From contig NZ_CP104467.1 in the NCBI RefSeq assembly GCF_025369935.1, forward strand, positions 2,425,001 to 2,489,000: a DNA stretch of 64,000 nucleotides, written 5' to 3'. Source of the DNA: Paenibacillus andongensis (GTDB taxonomy: Bacteria; Bacillota; Bacilli; Paenibacillales; NBRC-103111). The stretch's first letter is position 1. Every line of letters starts with the position of its first letter. This document shows positions 26,935-36,095 of this stretch, piece by piece. Below the pieces are notes generated by a model. It had not been told where the DNA came from, made no database searches, and saw nothing but the letters and a program-made list of their open reading frames with translations. A program made the position numbers and the translations under genes.

Positions 26935-27908
26935 GTGCTGGAATGGAAGCTTTAGTAACTAAAAAACACAATTACGGACTATCCTTGAGGAAAATATGGA
27001 ATCAATTAGGTATGCTAATTGTATTGGTTGCAATTTGTATTATTCTTGCTATTTTTGCACCTAATTTCACGGATGCAGGAAATATTCTCAACATATTGAA
27101 GCAATCATCCGTCAACGGGATTCTTGCAGCGGGTATGACGCTCGTTATTCTGACTGGCGGGATCGATTTATCCGTAGGGTCAACGATCGCACTTTCAGGC
27201 GTAGTTTCTGTCTTGCTTTCCAAACAAGGCGTTAACCCTTATGTCGCGATGCTGGTTGGCCTTGCAGTGGGGTATGCAGCAGGCTGGATCAATGGTTTTC
27301 TAACGGCAAGAGCCAAACTGCCATCCTTTATTGTTACTTTAGGCAGTATGACTTATATCCGAGGCGCTGCTTATGTCATTAGCGGAGGGTTGCCTACCAT
27401 TTTAACTTCGGAGTCGTTTAAGTTTTTTGGGTCAGGGAAGATCCTAACGGTACCAACACCCATTTACATTATGCTCATTGTCTACTTAGTCATATTTATT
27501 ATGCTGAAATACACGATGTTTGGCAGACATATCTATGCCATCGGGGGAAATGAAGAAGCTGCGAGATTAACAGGAATTAAGGTTGAAAAAACCTTGATTA
27601 ATGTGTATGCCATTAGTGGATTATGTGCTGGATTAGCCGGCGTAGTGCTTGCGGGGCGCTTGATTTCTGGTCAGCCGAATGCAGGAAGCATGGCTGAGCT
27701 AGATGCCATTGCTGCCGTTGTGCTAGGCGGAACGAGCCTATCAGGAGGAATTGGTCGCATTCAGATGACGATTATCGGTGTGCTAATCCTGGGTGTCATT
27801 CGAAATGGATTGACGCTCTTGAATGTTAGCTTCTTTTGGCAAACCGTTATAACAGGTATTGTTATCGTACTTGCAGTGCTATTAGATCGTTTACGCAGCG
27901 ATAAGTAA
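26931..27908 (+). CDS. RbsC-type sugar ABC transporter permease
   Basis: CUT2-class membrane subunit (325 aa) with eight to ten hydrophobic helices. Family signatures are present: LTGGIDLSVGSTIALSGVV near residue 75, YAIGGNEEAARLTGIKVE near residue 200 (the ATPase-contact region) and AAVVLGGTSLSGGIGRIQ near residue 265. It overlaps the ATPase gene by 4 bp and is followed 17 bp later by the chemoreceptor-like gene. It forms the homodimeric channel with the RbsA-like ATPase. Confidence 0.95.
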   Translation: MSAGMEALVTKKHNYGLSLRKIWNQLGMLIVLVAICIILAIFAPNFTDAGNILNILKQSSVNGILAAGMTLVILTGGIDLSVGSTIALSGVVSVLLSKQGVNPYVAMLVGLAVGYAAGWINGFLTARAKLPSFIVTLGSMTYIRGAAYVISGGLPTILTSESFKFFGSGKILTVPTPIYIMLIVYLVIFIMLKYTMFGRHIYAIGGNEEAARLTGIKVEKTLINVYAISGLCAGLAGVVLAGRLISGQPNAGSMAELDAIAAVVLGGTSLSGGIGRIQMTIIGVLILGVIRNGLTLLNVSFFWQTVITGIVIVLAVLLDRLRSDK

Positions 27909-27925
27909 AAGGAAGGGCTGTTAAT

Positions 27926-29986
27926 ATGGTAAAATTCCGTTTCCGAAGCATTCGTTCCCGCACCTTAGTCACGATTCTACCATGGTTAATTTTATCTATG
28001 TTTGCATTGTCGGGGTTAAGTTATAGCTATTCCAAAAATATCATTAACGCAGAAATTCAAGACAAAATGGCCTATCAATTAAACTCAACAATTAATAATA
28101 TGCAAACCATATTAACAGCGCACAGTAAAATTCCTGAAAGCTTAGCACGTACCATTGAACCTGTTGGTGACAAAATTGATAAAGGCAAATATTTTCAAAT
28201 TATTCAAGGCTTATTGTCGACCAATCCTGATACCTTTGGTGTCGGGATTTGGTATGAGCCCTATCAATATAAAAATTATTTACAATATTACAGTTCCTAT
28301 GCCTATCGAGATAATGGTCGCATCCTGTTTTCCAATGATTATGATACGAAAGAATATAATTATCCCGAAAAAGATTGGTATCTCCTAGGGAAAAACACAA
28401 AGGAAACATTGGTTTGGACAGATCCATTTTTTGATGCGAATGCCAACGCTATGATTTTAACAACGGCAGTACCCTTTTATACGAACAACAAATTTCAAGG
28501 GGTTGTTACAGCCAACATCAATTTGACCAACTTACAGCAGAAGATTTCAGATATTCGTGTTGGGAAAAATGGATGGGCATTTTTGCTGGATCGTAATGGG
28601 AACTTTATTGCTAATAAGGATTACCAAAGTTCAACGAATCACCAAATCATGAATGACCCTAATGTGAGCTTGGCGCAAATTGGTCAAGAAATACTGTTGA
28701 ATACCAAGGGGAAAGCCGTTTTTAGCGATGATAATGGCATCAATCAAGTTTATTATCAGACGGTTCCGAATACGTCATGGAAATTGGCGATTGTCATCTC
28801 GGAGGAGGAGCTCTACCAAAGTGTAAACCATTATTTTATGGTCTCGCTGCTGATTATCATTGTTCTGATCTGTTTTATGATCATGGTGATTTATTTCTAC
28901 AGTTTAACCATTACGAATAACATTAAGAAAGTTAATAGGCTGTCTCAATCGATGTCCAATGGGGACTTAACCCAAACGATTGCGGTAAAAACGATCGATG
29001 AATTTGGTCAAATGGGTACAAATTTAAATGGTATGGCAAGTAAATTAAATGCCATTCTCTCTCAGGTATCGAATAGTGCCAAAAGCGTATCTGATACCTC
29101 TCTTCTATTGTCCGAAAATGCGGAACAATCCGCGAAAGCAACAGAAGAAGTAGCGCAATCGATTCAAGAGGTAGCGAGTGGTACGAGTAGACAACTTTCA
29201 ATAACCGATGAAGCTGTTGAAGCAACAACAGACATGTTTGTTAATATCACGAAAATTACGCAAAGCATAGAAGTTGCAAGCCATTCAGCGAAAGATGCAC
29301 TGCAAATGGCCCATGAAGGCAAAGCGGATATTGCCGAAGCTATCAATCAAATTAATTTGATATCACGAAATTCGCTGGATTCGGTTGTCATTGTTCGAGA
29401 CCTACAAGAGAAATCCCAAAAGATCAATCATATCATGACTTTGCTGGCGTCTATTGCCAAGCAAACGAAAATGCTAGCTTTAAATGCCGGCATTATTGCA
29501 GCGCATGCAGGAGCGAATGGAAAAACATTTTCGGTCATTTCTCGTGAGATATGTCTTCTCGCTGAAAACTCGGAGAAATCGAATCATGAGATCGAGGCCT
29601 TAGTCCTGGAGATCCAAGAGGGGATTTCGAAAGCAGTGAAAGCGATGGAAGAAGGCGATGAATCTGTTCAACGAGGAGAATTGCTTACGAAAAAGGCAGG
29701 TGATTCCTTTACAACCATCCTTACTGTAGTCGACGGGGTGTCCGGGCAATCGGGCGAAATGGCCAATGAAATAAAAATGATTCGAATGAAGATGCACAGA
29801 ATGGTTGAAAACATGGAAGCCGTCTCTTATTTATACGGAAGTACGGCTAGCTCAACAAATCACATATCGGCGACTACCGAGGAGCAGACGGCGGCAATCC
29901 AAGAAGTCGCGTCTTATTCCAATGAATTAGCGCATATGGCTAAGGGATTACAGCAATCTGTGGCTGCTTTTAAACTCAAAAATTAG
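27926..29986 (+). CDS. Methyl-accepting chemotaxis-like protein with degenerate signalling tip
   Basis: Membrane receptor of 686 aa co-transcribed with the sugar transporter. Transmembrane helix 1 is near residues 15-35, a double-Cache sensor spans about 40-300 (FGVGIWYEPYQYKNYLQYY; WAFLLDRNGNFIANKDY), and helix 2 is near 305-330. HAMP follows, then a coiled-coil MCP domain. The tip reads ALNAGIIAAHAGANGKTF, where the usual pattern is ALNAAIEAARAGExGRGF. The Glu, Arg and Glu that mediate trimer and CheA/CheW contacts in Tsr (E385, R388, E391) are replaced by Ile, His and Ala. It may sense the same sugar yet not signal through CheA in the standard way. The family call is secure; function is open. 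Confidence 0.85.
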   Translation: MVKFRFRSIRSRTLVTILPWLILSMFALSGLSYSYSKNIINAEIQDKMAYQLNSTINNMQTILTAHSKIPESLARTIEPVGDKIDKGKYFQIIQGLLSTNPDTFGVGIWYEPYQYKNYLQYYSSYAYRDNGRILFSNDYDTKEYNYPEKDWYLLGKNTKETLVWTDPFFDANANAMILTTAVPFYTNNKFQGVVTANINLTNLQQKISDIRVGKNGWAFLLDRNGNFIANKDYQSSTNHQIMNDPNVSLAQIGQEILLNTKGKAVFSDDNGINQVYYQTVPNTSWKLAIVISEEELYQSVNHYFMVSLLIIIVLICFMIMVIYFYSLTITNNIKKVNRLSQSMSNGDLTQTIAVKTIDEFGQMGTNLNGMASKLNAILSQVSNSAKSVSDTSLLLSENAEQSAKATEEVAQSIQEVASGTSRQLSITDEAVEATTDMFVNITKITQSIEVASHSAKDALQMAHEGKADIAEAINQINLISRNSLDSVVIVRDLQEKSQKINHIMTLLASIAKQTKMLALNAGIIAAHAGANGKTFSVISREICLLAENSEKSNHEIEALVLEIQEGISKAVKAMEEGDESVQRGELLTKKAGDSFTTILTVVDGVSGQSGEMANEIKMIRMKMHRMVENMEAVSYLYGSTASSTNHISATTEEQTAAIQEVASYSNELAHMAKGLQQSVAAFKLKN

Positions 29987-30049
29987 TAAATGTTACCCAA
30001 CTTTATCGGAGATCAATGCGCTACATGAAATTGTGTAATTATCATCATT

Positions 30050-30085
30050 AGGTGGTCTGCCTTCAGCTACAGACTGCCTTTTTAT
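30050..30085 (+). terminator. Terminator after the chemoreceptor-like gene
   Basis: AGGTGGTCTG pairs with CAGACTGCCT using two G-U pairs around a 10-base loop, followed by TTTTTA. It closes the block D transporter operon. Confidence 0.75.
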
Positions 30086-30132
30086 TCATACTTAGAAGCG
30101 GTTAATAAAAGTGCCTACATAATTTATTCAGC

Positions 30133-30164
30133 AAAGGCTTGAGAAATCAGGCTTTTTTATTTTT
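30133..30164 (+). terminator. Second tandem terminator
   Basis: AAGGCTTGA / TCAGGCTT stem (two wobble pairs) with a GAAA tetraloop and a TTTTTTATTTT tail. It lies between block D and the convergent AraC gene and may serve as backup. Confidence 0.65.
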
Positions 30165-30261
30165 ATGTAAGCACATTTGTGTCCAATGTTCGCTCATTCG
30201 CAGGATATTTGCCCCTTCTATGGTGGATAAGGTTAGGCATCTCCACGTCCCCGGTATGTAA

Positions 30262-31143
30262 TTATGAGTTAGATGTTTTCTTTTTTCGATAAAAAGAAGG
30301 ATTAACGCCTTCTATTTTTTTAAACGCTTTACTGAAGGAATGAATATCCGGAAATCCGATAAGTTCCGCAATTCGTTTTAAAGGTTCTTCAGTGAACTGG
30401 ATCATCTCTCTTGCTTTTTCTATTCTCATTAATTGGTGATAGTGGATAGGACTCATCCCAAACGTTTGATTAAACAGGGTGATCAGATAGTACTTGCTGA
30501 TTCCGGATATTTTGGCCAGTTCATCCAAAGTCACTTTTTGACCAATGTTATGCTTTAAGAAAATTCGGACTTGCTCCAGCTCATTGATATTAGAAAGTAA
30601 GTGAGGGTTTTTGTTCCAATAGTTTTCACGCAATAATGCGGTGAATAATTGAATAAACAATCCCTTAATATTCAATTCATAAAATGGCAGCTTCATTTGA
30701 AATTCTCTTATAATTTCAAAAAGTATTTTCTCGATAGCTAAATGATGCCGCAACCGGATATGACTAGCTAGAGGAATCGTTAATCTGTCAATCTCGTCGC
30801 TTCTGAAGCACTTCATTTCATCGTTCGTCATATTTTCAAATGTTTTAAAAGAAACTTTGACATCGGGACTATCTTCTTGATAGAACAAATCAAAATGCAA
30901 ATGGGGTTGCCGAACTAGATCTGTTCCAACTTTGCTGATCGAATGCCTTTGTTTGGGGCGAAAGAAAAATATGTCGCCCGGTTCCCCAAAATAAACCTCA
31001 TCCTCTACAGTAACTTTTAATCTGCCTTCTTTGAGATAAAGGATTTCATAGTCAAATAATACCCTTTCCTCCAAATACCAAGGAAATGAGACATAGCTGT
31101 CCATAGCAATTCGTAAATAAGGAGACAGATTGTGTAAGTTCAA
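30262..31143 (-). CDS. AraC-family regulator with N-terminal cupin sensor
   Basis: Cytosolic sugar-responsive regulator (about 293 aa). The N-terminal half is an AraC-type ligand-binding cupin (LKEGRLKVTVEDEVYFGEPG, then DIFFFRPKQRHSIS). The C-terminal 100 residues carry two HTH motifs (LDELAKISGISKYYLITLFN; RIAELIGFPDIHSFSKAFKK). A longer frame opens at 31173, but on the minus strand GGAGGTGATTAC leads directly to TTG at 31143, giving MNLHNLSPYL; this start is preferred. The gene is divergent from the fructan-type operon at 31342, with three 21-bp repeats in between, and so is its likely activator. Confidence 0.88.
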   Translation of the reverse strand: MNLHNLSPYLRIAMDSYVSFPWYLEERVLFDYEILYLKEGRLKVTVEDEVYFGEPGDIFFFRPKQRHSISKVGTDLVRQPHLHFDLFYQEDSPDVKVSFKTFENMTNDEMKCFRSDEIDRLTIPLASHIRLRHHLAIEKILFEIIREFQMKLPFYELNIKGLFIQLFTALLRENYWNKNPHLLSNINELEQVRIFLKHNIGQKVTLDELAKISGISKYYLITLFNQTFGMSPIHYHQLMRIEKAREMIQFTEEPLKRIAELIGFPDIHSFSKAFKKIEGVNPSFYRKKKTSNS

Positions 31144-31231
31144 GTAATCACCTCCGACCAAAATATTTGACAAATTAATAATAATTTAAGCCAATGACAA
31201 TGGTTCAATATTAGTATATCATTGGTTTTGT

Positions 31232-31294
31232 GGAAAAGAAAACGTTTAACTGAGAAAAGAAAACGTTTTACCAAGAAAATTAAGCGTTTTCCAA
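31232..31294. repeat. Three 21-bp direct repeats, probable AraC-type operator array
   Basis: The motif GAAAAGAAAACGTTT occurs at 31233 and 31254 without change, and as GAAAATTAAGCGTTT at 31275. Start-to-start distance is exactly 21 bp each time, two DNA turns. The array sits midway between the divergent AraC gene and the binding-protein gene, 48 bp before the latter's start codon. Phased direct repeats are how AraC-type activators usually bind. Confidence 0.8.
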
Positions 31295-31341
31295 AAACAC
31301 AATTTTGGCATGGATCGATAATTATAAGGGGGTAGTTTTTC

Positions 31342-32721
31342 ATGAAAGTAAAAGGTAAATTATTATCTGCTGTTCTTGTACTGTGTATGTCTTTTTCAGC
31401 GATATTGGCTGGCTGTTCCAGTAATGAAAAGAACCCTGAAAGCTCTGCGTCCAATAAAGGACAACAGACTTCTGAGAAAGGAACGTCTGGCTCGTCGGAC
31501 AAATCCATAACGGTTTTGGTTGAGGGGGGAAGTCCGGCTAATACGGTCGCCACCCAGACCGCGGAAGAATTCAAGCAAAAGACCGGCTATGAAGTGAAAA
31601 TTGAGACGGTTCCCTACATCGGTGTCTACGACAAATTGAACGTAGAAATGAAAGCGAACTCAGGAGCATACGATGTTGCCACGATCGATATCTTGTGGTT
31701 TCCTGCTTTGGCCAAAAACTTGGTAGCTATGGATGACATCATGACGGACGAAGTTAAAAATGATTTTGTGCCAAATGTAGTCGATGGCGGTAAAGTAAAC
31801 GGTAAAATTCTGGGCATGCCAGTTTGGACGAATTCAAAGATTTTACTGTATCGAACCGATCTGTTTAATGATCCGAAGGAACAAGACGCATTTAAGGCTA
31901 AATATGGATATGAGTTGAAGCCGCCTGCGAATTGGCAGCAATACAGGGATGTCGCCAAGTTCTTTACCCGTGATACGAATAATGATGGGACAACTGATCT
32001 GTATGGTACCGGCATATTAGGAATGAATAACGGGGATTCGGTTGCCAGTTGGTTGGACCATGCAGCGCAAGCAGGAGCCAAGCCGCTAGTTATAGGCAAA
32101 GATAATAAAGCCTTAGTCAACTCGGAGCCGTATGTAAAAGCTCTGGAGTTTGAAACAAAGATTTTGCGTGAAGATAAGTCTGCACCAGAAGGTGCGCTGA
32201 ACATGGCTTCTTCTGAAATTTCTGAAATGTTTTGGAATGGAAAAATGGCGATGATGCTGGAGTGGGCTCATTTCTTTGTCCCTTCTAACGATCCTGGTAA
32301 ATCGAAAGTAGCGGGGAAAGTGGGAGCAGCGCCGATGATTGCCGGAGATTCCGGGGTAGGTGTTGTACCTGGACCTTGGTATCAAGTGATCCCGAGCACG
32401 TCCAAAAAGCAAGATATTGCAAAACAATACGTGAAATTTATTTACGAAAAAAATGAATTGTTTATGAAAGCATTGGGTGTGGCTGCACGAAAATCGGTCT
32501 TTGAGAAATACGGCCAAAAACCGGAATATGCACATCTGAAAGCGCTTGAAACTACGCTGGCTGCCAGCCAAACTCAGAATCGTCCGGTAATGCCACATTG
32601 GAACGAAATCGAAAATGAAGCATTAGTCATTGCGATTCAATTAGCACTCTCCGGAAAAGAAACTCCGCAAGCAGCATTAGACAGAGCAGCAGCGAAAATT
32701 AACGAGATACAAGGCAGATAA
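31342..32721 (+). CDS. Extracellular sugar-binding lipoprotein (CUT1, MalE-like)
   Basis: Substrate-binding lipoprotein of 459 aa. The signal peptide ends in lipobox ILAGC (Cys25), followed by a Ser/Gly/Lys-rich linker. The maltose-binding-protein-like fold shows YDVATIDILWFPALAKNL and the C-lobe GVGVVPGPWYQVIPSTSKK. It is first in an operon of two permeases, GH32 and GH91, which points to fructose-containing di- or oligosaccharides as ligand. A terminator-like hairpin follows it before the permease genes, so it should be made in excess over them. Confidence 0.92.
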   Translation: MKVKGKLLSAVLVLCMSFSAILAGCSSNEKNPESSASNKGQQTSEKGTSGSSDKSITVLVEGGSPANTVATQTAEEFKQKTGYEVKIETVPYIGVYDKLNVEMKANSGAYDVATIDILWFPALAKNLVAMDDIMTDEVKNDFVPNVVDGGKVNGKILGMPVWTNSKILLYRTDLFNDPKEQDAFKAKYGYELKPPANWQQYRDVAKFFTRDTNNDGTTDLYGTGILGMNNGDSVASWLDHAAQAGAKPLVIGKDNKALVNSEPYVKALEFETKILREDKSAPEGALNMASSEISEMFWNGKMAMMLEWAHFFVPSNDPGKSKVAGKVGAAPMIAGDSGVGVVPGPWYQVIPSTSKKQDIAKQYVKFIYEKNELFMKALGVAARKSVFEKYGQKPEYAHLKALETTLAASQTQNRPVMPHWNEIENEALVIAIQLALSGKETPQAALDRAAAKINEIQGR

Positions 32722-32728
32722 ACGGGAG

Positions 32729-32757
32729 AAAGGGGCTTACGTTCAAGCCCCTTTTTA
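32729..32757 (+). terminator. Intra-operon terminator/attenuator after the binding-protein gene
   Basis: AAAGGGGCTT / AAGCCCCTTT, a 10-bp stem with a 6-base loop, is followed by TTTTT. It lies inside the operon, 8 bp after the stop codon, so partial read-through is expected. Confidence 0.85.
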
Positions 32758-32790
32758 ACCGCATTCAATTCTCGCAGAAGGATGATGGAT

Positions 32791-33672
32791 ATGACTTCAA
32801 GGGATCAGAAGTTTTCTTTCTTATTTTTTTTACCAGCTTTCGTTTTCATGATCTTGTTTTTTGTTTACCCGATGCTGCTGCTTTTTAAAGACAGCTTTTT
32901 TGACGATGACGATCCTTCCAAATTTATAGGTTTACACCATTACACTAAGGCACTCACTTCGGATACCTTCTATCAATCCTTGTTTAATACGATCGAATAT
33001 GTCATTGGCGCAGTAGCCATTGAGCTGATATTAGGCATGATCCTTGCGCTTTTGCTGAGTACTGGGTTCAAAGGCGCCAACATCATTCGGACTTTACTAC
33101 TGAGTCCGTTAATGATTTCGCCTTTGGTTTGCGGGTTAATATGGAAGTTTATGCTGAACGACCAATTTGGCATTTTAAATGTCATTTTATACAAAATCGG
33201 TTTGGTCAAGACTCCTCAAAGTATCTTGTGGTTATCTGACAGCAAGTACGCGCTAATCTCCTGTATGATTGCCGACGTATGGCTTACCACACCCTTTATG
33301 ATGTTGATACTTTTAGCGGGTATACAAGGAATACCTGAAAGTTTATATGAAGCGGCGCGCATTGACGGAGCCAATAAGTTTCAGAACTTCGTGCATATCA
33401 CGCTGCCGAGTTTAAAACCGGTCATTGTCGTTGCAGTTATCATACGTATCATTGATGCAGCTAAATCATTTGATATTATTTGGGTTATGACACAAGGCGG
33501 TCCTAGCGGGTCCTCTTCGTTAGTAAGTACATTAATTTATAAATCGGTAGCCAGATACAATCAAGAAGGCTATGCAAGCGCAATGGCTGTCATCTTTATG
33601 ATTATTTTGCTGGCCATTTGTTCATTCTTTTTTAAACAATTCTGGAATCCAACTAAGAAAGCGGTTCGATAG
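32791..33672 (+). CDS. CUT1 sugar ABC transporter permease (MalF/UgpA-like)
   Basis: Membrane subunit (about 293 aa) of the block E importer. It begins with a hydrophobic helix (FSFLFFLPAFVFMILFFVYP) and has the EAA loop LYEAARIDGANKFQNFVHIT near residue 190. In-frame ATGs at 32782 and 32785 overlap the AGAAGGA ribosome-binding site, so ATG 32791, 8 bp after it, is preferred. It is followed 15 bp later by the partner permease. Confidence 0.9.
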   Translation: MTSRDQKFSFLFFLPAFVFMILFFVYPMLLLFKDSFFDDDDPSKFIGLHHYTKALTSDTFYQSLFNTIEYVIGAVAIELILGMILALLLSTGFKGANIIRTLLLSPLMISPLVCGLIWKFMLNDQFGILNVILYKIGLVKTPQSILWLSDSKYALISCMIADVWLTTPFMMLILLAGIQGIPESLYEAARIDGANKFQNFVHITLPSLKPVIVVAVIIRIIDAAKSFDIIWVMTQGGPSGSSSLVSTLIYKSVARYNQEGYASAMAVIFMIILLAICSFFFKQFWNPTKKAVR

Positions 33673-33687
33673 GAAGGAGGCTGCAAG

Positions 33688-34533
33688 ATGGTTATAACCA
33701 TGAGTAAACAAAAATCTAGAGTTGCCGGGTTATTTGTACTCATTATCTCATGTATCTTTTTGATTGTTACTTTATTCCCATATGCGTACCTTGTGTTATC
33801 TTCATTGAAACCGCCAAGGGAAGTGATCTCCACAAATCCGTCGTTGTTTCCTTCCGTTTTTACTTTATCCAATTATAATGCCCTGTTTCATCAACTGACC
33901 GTCGGCAAATATTTTATTAACAGTCTTCTAACCGCATTGGCAGGGACGCTATTGAGTGTTTTTCTGGGATCATTAGCTGCTTATGGCTTAACCAGGTTTT
34001 CATCGAAGCTCGGGAATTTGTTTTTGCTGTTTACTTTAGGGGTGCGTATGACGCCTCTGATCAGTGTTGCAATTCCCCTCTACCGTATTATTGGGCAATT
34101 AGGTTTAATGGATACAAAATTAGCACTAGTCTTAGTCTACACTAGCATAAACATTCCTTTTGTCATATGGATGATGATTGGTTTTTTCGACAATTTGCCA
34201 AAAGAGCTTGATGAATCCGGGCGTGTCGATGGATGCGGAATGTTTGGAACATTTATCCGTATTATTTTGCCGATCTCGCTGCCTGGAATCGCAACAACCG
34301 CAATTTTTAGCTTTATGCTTTCTTGGAATGATTTCTTGTTCGCTTTACTTTTAACCAGCACTTCGGCTAAAACCGTGCCAGTGGGAATTTCTGAGTTTTT
34401 AACAGCCTACGGTTTGGATCTAGGACCCATGACGGCTGCGGCAACCCTTTTTAGCGTGCCTGTCATGCTATTTTCATTTGTTATGCAAAATTACATTGTT
34501 AGCGGAATGACGATGGGTGCCGTGAAGGAATAG
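33688..34533 (+). CDS. CUT1 sugar ABC transporter permease (MalG/UgpE-like)
   Basis: Second membrane subunit (281 aa) of the block E importer. Six helices are visible; the EAA loop reads ELDESGRVDGCGMFGTFIRI near residue 170 and the C-terminus MGAVKE is typical. GGAGG at 33676-33680 is 7 bp from the ATG. As in the other CUT1 operons of the window, no ATPase gene is present, so a common MsmX-like ATPase is presumed. Confidence 0.92.
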   Translation: MVITMSKQKSRVAGLFVLIISCIFLIVTLFPYAYLVLSSLKPPREVISTNPSLFPSVFTLSNYNALFHQLTVGKYFINSLLTALAGTLLSVFLGSLAAYGLTRFSSKLGNLFLLFTLGVRMTPLISVAIPLYRIIGQLGLMDTKLALVLVYTSINIPFVIWMMIGFFDNLPKELDESGRVDGCGMFGTFIRIILPISLPGIATTAIFSFMLSWNDFLFALLLTSTSAKTVPVGISEFLTAYGLDLGPMTAAATLFSVPVMLFSFVMQNYIVSGMTMGAVKE

Positions 34534-34559
34534 AGATTAGAAACACGGAGGGGATTATA

Positions 34560-36083
34560 GTGGAGTTAACAAGAAAAGGTTCAATCTCTCACCGAGATGC
34601 ATTGCTTAATGCCGAGCACTCTATTGCCAGAATAAAGGATTTCGTAAGTAAGGATCTCCAGCGGTTAAAATATCATTTTATGGCGCCAGCCTACTGGATC
34701 AATGATCCTAATGGACTCATTTATTTTAAAGGCGAGTATCATATGTTTTATCAGCATTACCCGTATGGACCCCAGTGGGGGGCTATGCATTGGGGGCATG
34801 CGAAAAGCAAGGATTTGGTTCACTGGGAACACCTGCCGATCGCCTTGGCCCCAAGTGAGGCCTATGATCTACACGAGCGGGGAGGCTGTTTTTCCGGAAG
34901 TGCCGTTGATGATGGCGGAATATTGAGTATTCTCTATACGGGAACTATTATTCGTGATGGACAATTGATTCAAACTCAATGCTTGGCAACCAGCGAAGAT
35001 GCAATTACATTCGAAAAATACGCCGGGAATCCAGTTATTCCATCCCCACCGGAAGAAGGATCCGCTGATTTTCGTGATCCGAAGGTATGGAAACATGACG
35101 GTATTTGGTATATGGTTGTCGGCTCAAGTAAAGATGGAAAAGGTAAGGCCTTATTGTACAACTCTCAGGATTTGCGGCATTGGGAATATATCGGCGTGTT
35201 AGCAGAAAGTGACGGTACCATGGGGACGATGTGGGAATGTCCCGATTTCTTCCCGCTGGGTGAACGTTATGTCCTGATGTTCTCGCCTATGGGCATGGGG
35301 GATAGAAAAACTATTTATCTCGTCGGTGATATGGATTACCAGACTGGTAAATTTAACTGGGACGTTATGGGAGATGTTGATTACGGTTACGAGTATTATG
35401 CTCCCCAATCGTTCCTCGATGATAAGGGTAGAAGAGTTATCATTGCTTGGCTCAACGCATGGGATTGGATGCGTTGGTTTAAAAACTTCGGTCCAACCAG
35501 CCAAAATAACTGGTGCGGAGCGATGTCGGCGCCAAGAACGGTAGAACTGGATGCAGATGGAAGATTGAGATTCCCGCCTGTTGAAGAGTTGAAGTTACTC
35601 CGGAGAGAGCAATATCATTATGAGAATGTGAAAGTTATCCCAGGAACATCGCTGTTGCCTGATTACGTCGGAAGTGATTGCCTAGAAATTAAGGCAGAGT
35701 TTCAATTGGCCGGATGTGTTGCGGAAGAGTTTGGATTTATTTTAAGGGCTTCCGAAGATAGAAAGCAGCAGACCCTATTAATTTACAATACGAAGTCCAA
35801 AGAACTTCGCTTTGATCGGACCAACTCAGACGGATGGAGTGAAGGGATTCCATCGGCAAAGCTGGACACCTTCTCCGATAGTGAGATTCTGAATTTCCAT
35901 ATTTTTATTGACACATGTGTCATAGAAGTGTTCACAGACAATTATCGAGTAGCTATGACCAATAATGTCTATCCAGACCCTTCAAGTATTTTTGTGGATC
36001 TGTTTGCAATTGGGAATTCGGTAAACGTGAATTCAATCGATATTTGGAAATTATGTTCCTCAGACGGCACACTAAATGGATAG
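34560..36083 (+). CDS. GH32 beta-fructosidase, cytosolic
   Basis: Beta-fructofuranosidase-type enzyme (507 aa) with the five-bladed propeller of GH32. Catalytic triad motifs are all present: WINDPNG with nucleophile Asp49, FRDPKV with the transition-state Asp, and WECPDFF with acid/base Glu. A C-terminal beta-sandwich follows. There is no signal peptide, so it hydrolyses imported substrate such as inulobiose, levanbiose, sucrose or short fructans, releasing fructose. The GTG start at 34560 follows GGAGGGG. It is immediately upstream (12 bp) of the GH91 gene, and the two probably act in series on difructose anhydride or inulo-oligosaccharide. Confidence 0.93.
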   Translation: MELTRKGSISHRDALLNAEHSIARIKDFVSKDLQRLKYHFMAPAYWINDPNGLIYFKGEYHMFYQHYPYGPQWGAMHWGHAKSKDLVHWEHLPIALAPSEAYDLHERGGCFSGSAVDDGGILSILYTGTIIRDGQLIQTQCLATSEDAITFEKYAGNPVIPSPPEEGSADFRDPKVWKHDGIWYMVVGSSKDGKGKALLYNSQDLRHWEYIGVLAESDGTMGTMWECPDFFPLGERYVLMFSPMGMGDRKTIYLVGDMDYQTGKFNWDVMGDVDYGYEYYAPQSFLDDKGRRVIIAWLNAWDWMRWFKNFGPTSQNNWCGAMSAPRTVELDADGRLRFPPVEELKLLRREQYHYENVKVIPGTSLLPDYVGSDCLEIKAEFQLAGCVAEEFGFILRASEDRKQQTLLIYNTKSKELRFDRTNSDGWSEGIPSAKLDTFSDSEILNFHIFIDTCVIEVFTDNYRVAMTNNVYPDPSSIFVDLFAIGNSVNVNSIDIWKLCSSDGTLNG

Positions 36084-36095
36084 GAGAATTTATTT

